DNA of 64,000 nt from Lumbricus terrestris (taxonomy: Eukaryota; Annelida; Clitellata; Crassiclitellata; Lumbricidae), in assembly GCA_949752735.1 (NCBI GenBank), contig OX457053.1, positions 26,907,797 to 26,971,796 of the forward strand, written 5' to 3'. The translations under genes and the position numbers were made by a program. The notes under the pieces were generated by a model. The model was given only the letters and a program-made list of their open reading frames with translations, had not been told where the DNA came from and did not search any database. Of this stretch, positions 33,869-45,238 are shown in pieces. Numbering within the stretch: position 1 is the first letter of the stretch; each line of letters begins with the position of its first letter.

Positions 33869-33869
33869 C

Positions 33870-33950
33870 CCGAAAGAAGCCTACTCAGAGGCGCTCCCAG
33901 CCCAGCCACGGCTAAAGAGATAGGTCTTGAGCAACTGGTAGAAAACGGGC
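33870..33950 (-). mobile_element. LINE 3' region fragment
   Basis: CTACTCAGAGGCGCTCCCAG followed by CCCAGCCACGGCTAAAGAGA: the reverse complement of the LINE tail. Confidence 0.65.
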
Positions 33951-34568
33951 AGATTATTCCGGTTTAGGCCTAGTAAGTAGTGTGGTCCATGAGACAATGG
34001 TAAAAAATCATCTTCAGCAAAACTTTGCTCCACAAGTCTAAATCTGTTCTACCTCTTCTAAGTAAGATTTGTACCAAATTTGAAGCAGATTGGAGCACTT
34101 TTAGAAGTAGCTCAAATCCTTACAATTTCCTCATAATACAGTTGTTCCACTGCACTTGATTCTGATGATGAGTTCCAAGCTCCTAGACTGAAATCTCAGC
34201 CAAAGCAAGCAAAGTTCAATATCCTTACAGATCCCAATGTCACTTCTACTCTGGACCGAGTCAATGTACCAGACCGAGGTGCCACGGGGTCAATGTACCA
34301 GACTGAGGTGCCACATATATTCTTGATGTAGTTGCACAGGCTCTTGGCCATAATGTCAATACGATTACTTTGTCAAGATGCTCCATCCGAAGATTGCGCT
34401 ACAAGAACCGTGAAGAGAAGGGTAGATGCACGGACAGGGCGGTCATTGGCTATGTGCCGCTGAGATGGTAAATTTCTACCCGACATTACTGGCTAGAAAG
34501 AAGCAGTTGCCAGAATTGCAGTAGGCCTACTTGCCACAGGTAACGGGGAAGAGACCTCGCTCAATAAA

Positions 34569-34730
34569 AGTGCAGGCACCATTCTTGAGACCAGCATTGC
34601 TGGCAGTGGTATCAAATACTAATCCATGGACTCGATTCTGAAGACCCCACTCATCCAGTGTGCTCGAGTTCATGTATTAGTATTTGATACCACTGCCAGC
34701 AATGCTGGTCTCAAGAATGGTGCCTGCACT
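34569..34730. repeat. 54-bp inverted duplication inside the decayed transposon
   Basis: 34569-34622 (AGTGCAGGCACCATTCTTG...) is the reverse complement of 34677-34730 (...CAAGAATGGTGCCTGCACT), essentially perfect, with a 54-bp spacer. The right arm is the coding-sense copy (TTAGTATTTGATACCACTGC). Confidence 0.9.
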
Positions 34731-35853
34731 CTTATTGAGAATGCTCTTGAACAAGAATTAGTGTGGGTGGATTGCCGCCATCATGTCATGGAACTTGCAC
34801 TTACTGCTTTTTCGGATCTTTATTTGGACCAACTGGAGGACCTTGAGTTCTTATGTTCAGGAGGTTCCAGCAAAGCTGGCCCAACATTGACAAGGCGAAA
34901 TTTGAAGTCTCTTCTGATAACATATTCACTGCACAGTGCACACACTTTTGCTCTTGGAGAAGAAATGGTAAAATTCTGCAAGGCAACGCTGCATGGAAGG
35001 ATCACATCAAAGAGAAGACTACGAGGAATTCTTGAAACTCAGCTTGATCTTCCTGGGTGGTGAAAGTGGGTCATGGGTCTCCTTTCAGGCGCCAGCAGCT
35101 TTCCATCATGCGCATTGGATAGCAAAAGCCATCTATAGCCTTAAAATATTTTTGTCCCAATAGCAGTTCTTACTAACTGTCAAAGAGAAGCACAGTGTAA
35201 AGGAGATGGCGCTGTTCGTGAGTCTCGTCTATGTTCGGTTCTGGCATGAGGTTCCTCTGCCTTTTAGAGCGCCTGCTACTTCTTGAGGAGCTCAGTAAAT
35301 ATACAAATGTAACAGTGGCAAAGGTGGCCTCGACCACACTTGTCAGGATCTTTGCTATTTTTCCGAAATTTTGCTGGGCCTGTTTGTTTGATGACAGAAT
35401 AGGAGAAGATGTAAAAATACTGATGGCGATAAACCTCCGCCTTCCACGATCCATCAGTTCCGTGAAATGCCTCGACCATCCACCTGAACCGCTCAGCTCT
35501 CTCGGCCTTGCATCTTGCTTCACAGAGAGAACTAAGTACTGTCATCTTTGACGTTCTGCACTTGAATGGAAAAGAGAAGGACCAAGGCTTTCTATAGCAA
35601 AGAACCCTGATGAACGGAGCGACGATCCCTTGTATACCAGGTTCTCCAGATGGCAGCATCGGTCATGACAGTTGTGAACGACTCTGCTGAACGTGCCATT
35701 GCTTTGATGCAGCAGTACAATTATTCATCACTGACAAAGAATGGAGGACAGAAGCAGTTCCTTCTTAGGCTCGTGAAACGGCACAGGAAGATCTATCCAT
35801 CCTGTTCCAAGGCCACGTTAGCGAAGATGACAGAGGGTAGTGAAGGACACTGA
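34626..35853 (+). pseudogene. Transposase-like pseudogene fragments
   Basis: Three separate open segments look like parts of one transposase-type protein. The first (34626-35063) contains LVFDTTASNAGLKNGACTLI and WVDCRHHVMELAL, a pattern I associate with RNase-H-like transposase cores in invertebrate DNA transposons. The second contains LFDDRIGEDVKILM (about 35390-35425). The third contains VNDSAERAIALMQQYN (about 35670-35715) and a basic QFLLRLVKRHRK end. They lie in different frames and are separated by stops, and the inverted duplication at 34569-34730 further disrupts the 5' part. Not functional as it stands. Family name uncertain. Confidence 0.65.
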
Positions 35854-36161
35854 AGGTGCTATCCAAGAATAGCTCTATAGTGTGCCATTGTGCCCATAGA
35901 AACACTGGACATTTGGAAACCTTCATTTATTTTCATTTGCAACAATTACACGTTTTTATTCAACTCAAATTCTAGTTTACATTCTTCATTGCAGATCACT
36001 GATTATATGCTCAAACGGTGAAAAAATATTGACCTTGAGCGCCCTCTAAATATATTCCAACCGCTCTAAAATTTGGTAGATGTGATACTGACCTGCCAAA
36101 GAACAAAACTGGGGTTGTGGAGCCCAACTCTGAGAAAGTTTTTGTTTTTGGACCACACTAC

Positions 36162-36355
36162 TAGTAAGCGTATAGTATAAGCCCTGTCTAAACAATGAGT
36201 TGTGGACTCCAACTCTTGGCTGGCCGTCGCTATAATTAGGCCTATATCCCCGACCTTCGTTGCTCTTGCCTGTAGTGTTGGCTACCGAGTAGGCCTACCG
36301 ATTACCGAGCCAAGTGAACCGCATGTTAACTGCATCTTTTTTAGTAATAGACGCA
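36162..36355. other. Short unique gap
   Basis: Nothing recognised apart from TAGGCCTA words. Confidence 0.4.
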
Positions 36356-36359
36356 TTTC

Positions 36360-38290
36360 GTAATCAAATGACGTAACAATTGACCTAGTCCACAGTATCG
36401 AGATGAACTTGAGTAACAATAGATCTTTCTCATAATCAATATATATAATAATTAGCCTAGTTTCTTGTCTAAAATGAACGTGCATAATACCGTGACGTAA
36501 CAATAATACTATATTAGCCTATATAGTTTCTAGTCTCAAAGGAACTTGCATAATAACGTGACTTAACAATAGTATTAGTCTAGTTTCTACTCTAAACTGA
36601 ACTAGTATAATAACGTGACGTAACAATAATATTAGCCTAGTTGACCTGGTTTCTAGTCTCAATTGAAGTTGTAATAACGTGACGTAATCATGGGCGTCCG
36701 CAGAATTTTGTTTAGGGGGGCGCAAACTTTTAAATGGTGGACTTAATTAATTAGGGACTAAACAATGTGTCAAATAGCCTACAGTCAATATGGAGTTAAA
36801 CAGGCAGCCTATCAATTTCATTGTAGGACTATAACATATTGAGTTTTTACGTAAGATATACCTATCTTCTTTTATCATTATTGCATCAGAAACATTCGAG
36901 TGATAAACCGCAATCAGTGGAAAAAGATAGAGGGGCCTAATTTTTAATTTTTTTATTTTTCTAAGATAAAAGAAGCTTATAGGCCCTATGTTATTATTTA
37001 TTTTAAAATATTGCATGGACCTACTAAAACGAGCTTCCAACTTGAATAAAGGTTTGAGCAAAGATTCCCTTCCTCTACGTCCCTCCCTCAAAGCAGTGAT
37101 TCATTTGGTCCCCCCCAACTTTTAGGACGTGATTGCACCTATGGTTCGGGGGGGGAGCGAAGACAACAGAACGACTGTCCGAGCGAAAAACAGACGACTA
37201 TCTGTTCCGTTCATTGGGCTATCAAGTTTCTTTTACCCGCGATGCTGTCGACCCTCACAGTTATACGAAATTTTCCTATACTTCGTCTCCTCCGTCCCTG
37301 TGATATATTGCCCGACTGACTCACAACGTGTAGTAGATGAAGCTACAGTTTAACAAACCTTGTGACAACTCAGATAAATTATGGATTAGCATTCTTCTTT
37401 CATCTAGCGGGGTATGTTTAGAAGGTGTGGCAGAACATGTGCCAGCTGGCATCTAAAGGAAGAAGCGGATTATTTGGAGACTATCGCTCTAGCCAACTTC
37501 AGCCAGTGTCAATTATGCTTATGTATATTTATGCAAATGCATACATGTATAAATATATATACACATGTATATATATTATCCTCAATATAGTATAGGCGGT
37601 TCTTCAGCGGATCTGTTATCAAGCAATTACTTCGCTATTAGCGGACACGAGTGAATTCATTTCCCGTATGGGGGTATGAATTTCTGTATTACCAAGAGAG
37701 AACTCTATATGCTGAGTTTTCACACATGGTCGTGGCTGCACCTATTATAAGCAAAGCAGCCTAGTCCAACTTGTGGAGCATGTCGTAGGCCTATTTTTAC
37801 GGTCGGTACGTCGGTACACTATAGTACCTTAATAATTAATCTTGCGCGTCCTATTTTAAATAACTACCTAGAAAATGTAGTGTTAATAATCACGGAGGGA
37901 AGCGTGTTGTAATAATTATAATAATCAAATAATCAACATTCCTCTGCAAATACGCGCAGAATCCAGAGGGGCGCACATGCGCCCCCTTGCGCCCCCCTGC
38001 GGACGCCCATGGACGTAATAATAGACCTGATCTACATGTATATTCTCAAACGAACTTATATAATAACGTGACGTAACAATTGACCTAGTTTCTAGTCTCA
38101 AATGAAGTTGAATAGCATCCTGACGTAGGCTAACAATATAGGTCTAATCTATATTCTCAAATTGAGCATCATATGCCTAACAACTGCCATTTTCACCAAG
38201 GAAGTGGTGACGTAACAATACCCTTTTATTCTCTAAATTTAAAATAGCTAATAACAGGTATATTTCGTACAGGAAGTGACGTAACAATTG
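36360..38290. repeat. ~57-bp tandem repeat carrying TGACGTAA, split by an insertion
   Basis: Units contain GTGACGTAACAATA and TTTCTAGTCTCAAATGAAC. About six lie at 36360-36688 and about four more diverged ones at 38012-38290, with a transposable element between them. Confidence 0.85.
36689..38011. mobile_element. 1.32-kb hAT-like element, CATGGGCGTCCGCAG ends
   Basis: The ends CATGGGCGTCCGCAG and CTGCGGACGCCCATG are perfect over 15 bp. The exact 8-bp duplication GACGTAAT lies at 36681-36688 and 38012-38019. A fragment of the CATAGGYGCAAYCAC MITE lies inside at about 37100-37144. No transposase reading frame was recognised. Confidence 0.9.
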
Positions 38291-38294
38291 GCCA

Positions 38295-39885
38295 TTATGC
38301 ACAAAGATTGTTCTTCTTAGGCTAAAATCGCAAGGTGAACTTTATAACAATTTCTAATAATTTTAGTTACCTATACTTTTTACGCGCGTAAAATGACACG
38401 AAAACTGCAGTGGCTGCGCTACAGCGGGGAAATAATCTAGGACTTTGTAACTGCCATGGCTATAATTATATGCACTGATTAAAAGAAATGTCTGGCGCCG
38501 CCTTTGTTATCCATTAACCATGTTGAATTACATATCCACTAGAGTTAGAATTAGCTCTATTTTGTCATATCATATGCAATAATAACTATTATTTATCAGT
38601 TATACTATTCATTTTTACTTATTTATTAATATTTAACACTACTAGGCTATTCAGAGCGCCGATGTAGGTACCCCAGTTACCTACGCTTGTCTATAATAGG
38701 TTTAACTGTACGCCTATATTCTCTGGGTTTCTTCAGCACTCACAAGATGACCAAATTGCAGAAACAGTTAAGGGTAAGCACAAGCACTGACCAAGTATGT
38801 GTAATATCAGAAATCTCCCAGCTGGGCAAAATAATACAACCCGGTCAGACAGCATCACTATAGTTATAGTAAATGCCTTGACCTACTTGCTGCAAAAAAC
38901 GACGAGCGTCTAGACTATTAAAAGTGACTGGAAAGCCAAAGTATAGCTTGTCGCTGAGATATCAATTTTTATTGTTCGTCTGTCAACAACAACCTGAAAG
39001 GTTAAGCTGAATTCAATAAATAATCCGCTTCGCACGAATCGAACTGGAATAATTTGAAACGGTATAAAGCTATAAGCTTACAGACCAACGCAAGCACATC
39101 AACTAAAGTCTCGAGCAAAGTGAGATCGAAACACGAATTACATTACATTGTGTAAAAGTCAAAGCATCTCGTCGCATGCCTCGTAATCGTAATCTCCAAA
39201 TTTCTAAAACGCCACTTGAAAGCCAAGCGTGGGGCACCAGCTTATTCACGAGCGCTGCATGGCTTAGTCACGAGCGCTACATGATATTTCCTGATGACAG
39301 TCACTTAAATTTAGTTCAACTTCGCTTCGTACCTTTGCAGCGCCACTAACTGTTTAATCCATAGTCCTCCTGCTGGGGGATTTGAGGTTTCTGGTTTTTT
39401 TAAGGGGGCGCTTTGGGTGGATTGCAACCGCTCAGCCAGACACCGACAAAAAAAATTCGCACGTCAAATTTTTTCTGACGACTTTATTTTTCTGTAGTCT
39501 TTTGTCAAAAGTCCTGCAAGAAACATTTTAAAGAAATCTGACGACCTTTTCAAATTTCCAGGAAAATGCACTAAGTTGTAAATTCTCAACTTTTGAATCT
39601 GATGACTTTTTTAGTCTTTCCTCTAAATTTATAACACTGCACTATATAGGCTACAAATTAAGCAAGTCGCGTCAGAGTCTCATTGCAGTTAGCCTATTCA
39701 GTAAGTCGAAGAGATAAAATTATGTAAAGAGGATACTGAAAATTCCAAAGAATTTTTCGCAGGTCGTAAGGCAGGTCAAGAGTAAAATAGACAGTACGCC
39801 GAATGACCTGCCACGACCTACATGTATATGGTAGCCGCGACTTGTATGGCAGCGCCGCCACAGTTTCGCACCATAGTTCAACTTT
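38295..39885. other. Mostly unique sequence; possible VWA-gene 3' UTR at its right end
   Basis: AT-rich. A reverse-strand AATAAA lies near 39483-39488, about 400 bp beyond the VWA stop codon, and could be its polyadenylation signal. A G/T-rich patch at about 39370-39640 resembles MITE interiors (CTGACGACC, AGTCTTTTG), but no terminal repeats were found. Confidence 0.35.
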
Positions 39886-39891
39886 GCTTCG

Positions 39892-41023
39892 CTAGTCTAA
39901 CTTCGTTTCAAGTTCCTCGACAACCTTCTGGTACTTATCAAGGGTCGTTACAGATATTCCTAAGGCGATGTACATTTCTCTCAGCAGATCGCTCAAACTG
40001 TGAAGTCGTTCCTTCACCTTAGGGGCCGTGTACATCTCGGCCCCGTCCGCAAAGACCCCGGTCGACGAGGGCACCTCACGGGACAGCGACGACTGCAGGG
40101 CCTTCAAGCGACCCCAGACGTCATCCCACCGAACGGCAAAGTCCCCAATAAATCGGTCGCACTTTTCGAGATTCGTAACGAGGGAATCGACCCAGTCGGA
40201 CAGTTCTACGTGGCCCTCCTCGGCCGTACAGAAGTCATTGGAAATGTAGTCGAAGTAGCTGCGCAAGTCCCGCACCGCCGTCTGCAGCGACTCCTTCGCC
40301 GCTGTTCGGTCTAACTTCGCGACCAGCAGCGCCGCCTTGTCGAGAGCGCGGCAGGCAGTCAGCCGACACTCCTGCTTTGCTGTGGCCAGGACGCACGCCT
40401 CATCGTTCAATTTCTCCTTTGGAGGTATTTCCGCGTACGAGACGGCCTTCTCCAACGATCGCGAGCATAGGAATGCATCCCGGTAGCTGACTTCGATCTT
40501 GAGAATCTCTTTCCCCTTCAGGATCTTCTTGTGCTTGTTGGGCAGCTTTATGCAGCATCCGACGTGGCGACTCGCGGCGTAGGCTATGTCGTAGATGAAA
40601 TACGACTGTACGGTACCAGCGTTTTCTGAGTCCCTGCTATCAGGCATCATGTACTCCGTAGGCATTTGAGAGAGGTCGAACTGGACTCCATTCAGAGCAG
40701 TGATTGTAATCTTAAGACCGTCCACTGCGCTGTTCTGTTTCAACAGAATGGGTAACATTAGATCGAGTTCGATACTGGCGTCTTCGTTTAGAAAGTAGAA
40801 TGCATCACTGCTGAACGTGTGGCCGATGTTGTACAGCAGTTCCGGCATGAATCCTCCGGTTCCAAGCGATGAAAACTTGATGACGTAGTCGTTTTCGAAG
40901 TGGCACTCCTCCTTGATTATCTTAATCTTCCTGCGGATCTCCTTTATGAGGTCCGCTGATTCAGTGATTCCTTCGTTTGCCATGCCGTCGGTAAAAAGCA
41001 GTATATTGTCGTTGAAATTTCGG
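39892..41023 (-). CDS. VWA-domain protein, terminal exon
   Basis: This exon completes the VWA domain and supplies the whole C-terminal region. It starts after the acceptor CTATTTTAG (AG at 41024-41025). Its first base completes a Ser codon from the previous exon, then SRNFNDNILLFTDGMANEG follows; the Asp in FTDG is the third MIDAS element. About 355 further residues contain VIKFSSLGTGGFMPELLYNI and a moderately acidic, probably helical tail ending at a stop at 39892-39894. Cysteines occur but form no zinc-finger spacing that I recognise. The layout resembles plant-type VWA proteins (MIDAS domain plus a C-terminal domain), but partner and function are unknown. Codon use and GC content are higher than in the flanking AT-rich DNA, as expected for real coding sequence. 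Confidence 0.88.
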
Positions 41024-41084
41024 CTAAAATAGAATAGTAGGCCTATATTTATTTATTCATTATTTATTAACAATTTTATATAGG

Positions 41085-41285
41085 TATAGCGCCCCTTCAA
41101 GGTTGCCTATACTCAGGAGCGCTTGCAGTCCAACCCTAGTCGAATAGGACGGTCTTAAAAACGGTGAGAAATGAGACAGAAAGTCCAAATGTCCAATATA
41201 GGTACTTGACGAAGGATAATACGGAGCCCATATTCCAGGTCACAGGACCAGATCGATACATTACTGCAAGCCAATTAACGGTTAT
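41085..41285 (-). pseudogene. LINE 3' end fragment, second subtype
   Basis: Tail TAGCGCCCCTTCAAGG plus CAGTCCAACCCTAGTCGAAT and GGTCTTAAAAACGGTGAGAAA, then CATATTCCAGGTCACAGGACC (reverse of a TGGAAT-type WNxL motif). Aligns with 61835-62155. Confidence 0.65.
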
Positions 41286-41715
41286 GTAGGCTAACTGGAA
41301 AATCTATGAAAACGTGCTTTGTATACAAAACACTTCGTTGTCTCTCAGTACAAAAATTGTAGAAAAATAACTGAGTTCAATATATGGGTATGGGATGTGC
41401 AACAAATATTTTATAATGCGGGTCCTAAGGAAAACTAGGGGTTAAAATATCTCCCCTTATCTCCCGGCAATTCTCACCCCTTTGTCTCTCAAGAGCTGCC
41501 ACTGCAGAGGTCTTATGCATGCATGCATAGCTGTTATAGTATATCGTATCTATAAATTCACAAAAGCGCCTTTCACACAGCACATCAATCAGAGTCGGTG
41601 CGAAAAACACAGAGAAAAAGAAAGTAGAGCTTTGAGACGGACGGCGAAAAGATGCATTTCGGGTACCAGTTAATAACGAAGAATGACGTGTCAATGGAGA
41701 GAAATGGTTACAAAG
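41286..41715. other. Intronic sequence with partial MITE end
   Basis: GGGTCCTAAGGAAAACTAGGGG...GGCAATTCTCACCCC (about 41421-41480) is a solo end of the CAGGGTGAGAATTG family. Nothing else recognised. Confidence 0.4.
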
Positions 41716-41729
41716 AGTAGGACCAATGA

Positions 41730-41953
41730 CAGTGGCGGCGCCAGAAGGGACTATAGGGGCTAAGCCCCCCTAAAAAGGCCATCCGGGGGCTAATCCCCCC
41801 TAAAAAGGGCCATACTTTTTTTTACATAATACAGCCATGAGATTTCGACCAAATGACTAAAAAAGGTCGTCAGAAAGTTTGGCAGATGAAAATGGAAAAT
41901 TTCCTCCGTGAGGATTCAGCCCCCCCCCAACTGAAATCATGGCGCCGCCGCTG
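41730..41953. mobile_element. hAT-like MITE, CAGTGGCGGCGCCA family
   Basis: The ends CAGTGGCGGCGCCAG and TGGCGCCGCCGCTG carry the exact 8-bp duplication ACCAATGA (41722-41729, 41954-41961). Uninterrupted relative of 4626-5036. Confidence 0.92.
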
Positions 41954-41961
41954 ACCAATGA

Positions 41962-42370
41962 AGGTAAAAGCTGTCCGTGTTTCGCAAAACAAGGAGTTCA
42001 TGTCTGTCACGTGATCGTAGTGGACAAAGAAGGGAGGTTGAAGCGGGCAGTCGGATAAGATCACGAAGATACTTTGGCGCTACGCCAGAGTGAGAACGTA
42101 AATTATTAAAGAACCTTGAGCTGAATTCAAATTTTACTGTGTAGGCCTGCTTGTCAGTGACACTAATGTGTACAGTGCACGTCCAGTGAAGGTGATCAAA
42201 CATGAAAATAGATGTGTTGGACGAGAGGGAAAGTCGGGCAGCTGCATTCAGAAAGGATTTGAGGGGCGGACGAACTTTTGGAAGGACAACCAAGAGGAAG
42301 TCGCAATAATCAGCGCGGCGGGAGAAGACGAAGGAATTTATTTATTTTATTTTACTATTTTTATTTCTCC
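41962..42370. other. VWA intron sequence, no gene seen
   Basis: Overlapping open frames on both strands, no recognisable domain. A TTTATTTTAT run precedes the SINE. Confidence 0.4.
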
Positions 42371-42375
42371 ATTTC

Positions 42376-42586
42376 TATACCGCCCCTTCAAGCTCTCTAC
42401 TCAGACTTAGAGGTGCTCCCGACTACAGCGCGGACACTGCATCGGAGTTTCACGCCGAAGCGCCCGAGCAATTGCAAGTGAGGGACTTGCTCAGGGTCCC
42501 TACGAGTTAGGCGGCTTGAGGTGGATTCGAACCTCGAAGTCTCCGACTCCAAGACATCGACGCCACCACTACACCACCGCGCCCAC
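42376..42586 (-). mobile_element. tRNA-derived SINE
   Basis: Full-length minus-strand copy within the VWA gene intron; head CTACACCACCGCGCCCAC. Confidence 0.88.
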
Positions 42587-42834
42587 AAGGAATGGATTAT
42601 ATATCGAGGTAGAGGCAAAGGAGGAGAGAGAGCGTCGGATTGCTCTAAGCGGCCGTCTCAGGTGAAAGCAAGAAGCACGAGTCAGATTAGCAACGTGTTC
42701 AGACAAGGTGGAGCGTCGTAGCAAGGAAGGCAAAATGATGTCTTAGCATCGACTCAACTTTCAAGGTTTTAAAATGGGTGGAAAGGGCGTTTCCACTGCG
42801 CTTACTACCTCGGAATAATTTGCCTACTTTATTT

Positions 42835-42950
42835 CTACCAGTTGCTCAAGACCTAGCATTTCAGCCGTGGCTGGGAGCGCCTCTGAGTAGACTTCTTGAA
42901 GAGGTGCTATACAAATTTTCGAAAAGAATGAATGAATGAATGAAATGACC
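42835..42950 (+). mobile_element. LINE 3' tail
   Basis: GTGGCTGGGAGCGCCTCTGA, CTTGAAGAGGTGCTATACAA, then GAATGAATGAATGAATGA. Confidence 0.75.
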
Positions 42951-42954
42951 AGAA

Positions 42955-43440
42955 CGCAAAACGTTGTCGAGGCCTTCTTGGGGGCTTGGCCCCTAGCTCC
43001 TGACAAACTCCGCCCATGGCCCTGGGTAATCGGGAAATGCCTTAGCATGGACTCAACTGTCAAGGGTTTAAAGTGGGTGGAAAGGACGTTCCCACTGCTC
43101 TCAAAATTCTTTGCTTCCGTTCCCAATGGAAAGCCGAGTCGACTTTTTGGATGGTAGCAGGCGGGAAGCAATCCCACATACATGTTGATCCTCTGCTCCT
43201 CGTGCCAGAGTGTTACCATTGCCCTCTGCCCTCCCCCTCCCCTATTCACGACAGGCGTGATGCGGAAGAGCTTGCATGTAAACAGAACAGACGAACTGGA
43301 CCGCGTTCCGAGTGGGGTATACAGAGGCTCAGTGAACACAGACTGATACGACACAGATTATAATCAACCGAGCTAATAGTCTACTCGAGGAAAACAGACG
43401 TGCGACTAGAAAATTCTCCAAGGTGGAGTGTGTAAAATCC
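42955..43440. other. VWA intron sequence with MITE fragment
   Basis: GGGGGCTTGGCCCCTAGC...GACAAACTCCGCCCATG (about 42980-43019) is the right end of the CATGGGCGGAGTTTG MITE. The remainder is unassigned. A local duplication is suggested by CTTAGCATCGACTCAACTTTC (about 42742) and CTTAGCATGGACTCAACTGTC (about 43041), each followed by AAAGTGGGTGGAAAGG-like text. Confidence 0.45.
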
Positions 43441-43449
43441 CTAGGAAGA

Positions 43450-44215
43450 ATAATAAGGCAGGCAGGCAGACAGACAGGCAGGCAGACAGACAGACAGGCA
43501 GACAGACAGATAGACAGGCAGGCAGACAGAAGGCAGGCAGGCTGGCAGGCTGGCAGGCAGACAGACAGGCAGGCAGGCAAACAGGCAGGCAGACAGACAG
43601 AAGGCAGGCTGGCAGACAGAGAGACAGACAGGCAGGCAGACAGATAGGCAGGCAGGCAAACAGGCAGACAGGCACGCAGGCAGGCAGAACAGGAAGGCAG
43701 ACAGAACAGGCAGGCAGGCAGACAGGCAGACAGGCAGGCAGAATGATAGGCAGGCAGGCAAACAGGCAGGTAGACAGAAGGTAGGCAGGCAGACAGACAG
43801 GCAGACAGATAGGCAGGCAGGCAGGCAAAAAGGCAGGCAGACAGAAGGCAGGCAGGCAGACAGGCATGCAGGCAGTCAGAATAGGAAGGCAGACGGAACA
43901 GGCAGGCAGGCAGAACAGGCAGGCAGACAGACAAGCAGACAGGCAGACAGACAGACAGGCAAACAAACAGGCAGGCAGACAAGCAGACAAACAAACGAAC
44001 AGGCAGGCAGACAGACAGGCAGGCAGGCAGACAGAACAGGCAGGCAGACAGACAGGCAGCAACAATCAGGCAGGCGGGAAGGCACTCAGACAGACAAACA
44101 GACAGGCAGGAAAGCTGACAGCCAATCAGGCAGGTGGGCAGGCGATAATGAACAAACAGACAGGCAGGCAGGCAGAAAGGCTGACAGTCAATCATGCAGG
44201 TGGGCAGGCGATAAT
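43450..44215. repeat. CAGG/CAGA microsatellite, about 760 bp
   Basis: GGCA/GACA tetranucleotides. The reverse strand gives long Cys/Leu/Pro strings of up to 288 codons that are repeat artefacts. Confidence 0.97.
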
Positions 44216-44364
44216 GCTTAATGGTGCTGATGTTCCAGTTTCACAAGCATTCACATAATAATTATTATCTGCTGTTGGCGATTTCAATCAATATTGTTTT
44301 GAACAATACAATATGGAGCCGACGGGTTATGTAATTATCGGGAGTGATGTTCGCGAAGGCGGCT

Positions 44365-44369
44365 TGATC

Positions 44370-44403
<34 letters not shown>

Positions 44404-45212
44404 TTGATTGGTTGGTTGATCGATTGATTGATCGATTGATTGATAGGTTGATTGATTGGTTGGTTGATTGATTGATTGATCGATTGATTGATCGATTGAT
44501 TGATAGGTTGATTGATTGGTTGGTTGATTGATTGGTTGATTGATTGATTAGTTGATTGATTGATTGGTTGGTTGATTGATTGGTTGATTGGTTGATTGGG
44601 TGATTGATTGGTTGATTGAATAATTGATGGACTGATTAATAGATCGATTGATTGGTTGATTGATTGAGTGACTGACTGATTGATGGACTGTTGATTGATT
44701 GATTGGTCGATTGTTTGATTGGTTGGTTGGTTGATTGATTAATTGATTGAATGATCGATTGATTGATTGGTTGATTGATTGGTCGGTTGATTGATTGGTT
44801 GATTGATCGATTGATTGATCGATTGATTGATAGGTTGATTGATTGGTTGGTTGATTGATTGGTTGGTTGATTAGTTGATTGATTGGTTGGTTGATTGAAT
44901 GGTTGATTGGTTGATTGGGTGATTGATTGGTTGATTGATTAATTGATGGACTGATTAATAGATCGATTGATTGGTTGATTGATTGGTTGATTGAGTGCGT
45001 GACTGACTGATTGATGGACTGTTGATTGATTGATTGGTCGATTGTTTGATTGGTTGGTTGATTGGTTGATTGATTGATCGATTGGTTGATTGATTAATTG
45101 ATTGAATGATCGATTGATTGATTAATTGATTGGTTGATTGATTAATTGATTGGCTGATTGATTGGTTGCTTGATCAATTGATTGATAGATCGATCGATTG
45201 ATTGATTGATAT
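44365..45212. repeat. TTGA/TTGG tetranucleotide array, about 850 bp
   Basis: GATT/GGTT repeats, with recurring longer blocks (for example GATGGACTGATTAATAGATCG twice), so higher-order duplication has occurred. It ends 27 bp from the VWA exon at 45239-45345. Confidence 0.97.
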
Positions 45213-45238
45213 TGGTGGTAGAAATGATGGGAACGAAC

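Larger units (their letters stand above)
33977..36161 (+). mobile_element. Decayed 2.2-kb DNA transposon
   Basis: The ends GTAGTGTGGTCCA and TGGACCACACTAC are perfect 13-bp inverted repeats. TAGTAA flanks both sides (33971-33976, 36162-36167), a possible 6-bp duplication whose exact edge is ambiguous. The interior has transposase-like fragments on the plus strand (34300-34430, 34626-35063, 35231-35551, 35650-35853) in different frames. The superfamily is not assigned. Confidence 0.7.
41024..45238 (-). other. VWA gene intron (4.2 kb)
   Basis: Bounded by a GT donor at 45237-45238 and AG at 41024-41025. Filled with LINE/SINE copies, a MITE and two large microsatellite arrays. Confidence 0.8.

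Noticed and set aside
43329..44195. Cys/Leu/Pro-rich open frames of up to 288 codons resembling a cysteine-rich secreted protein
   Set aside because: The sequence is a CAGG/CAGA microsatellite; the Cys periodicity is that of the tetranucleotide, with no signal peptide or defined Cys framework.
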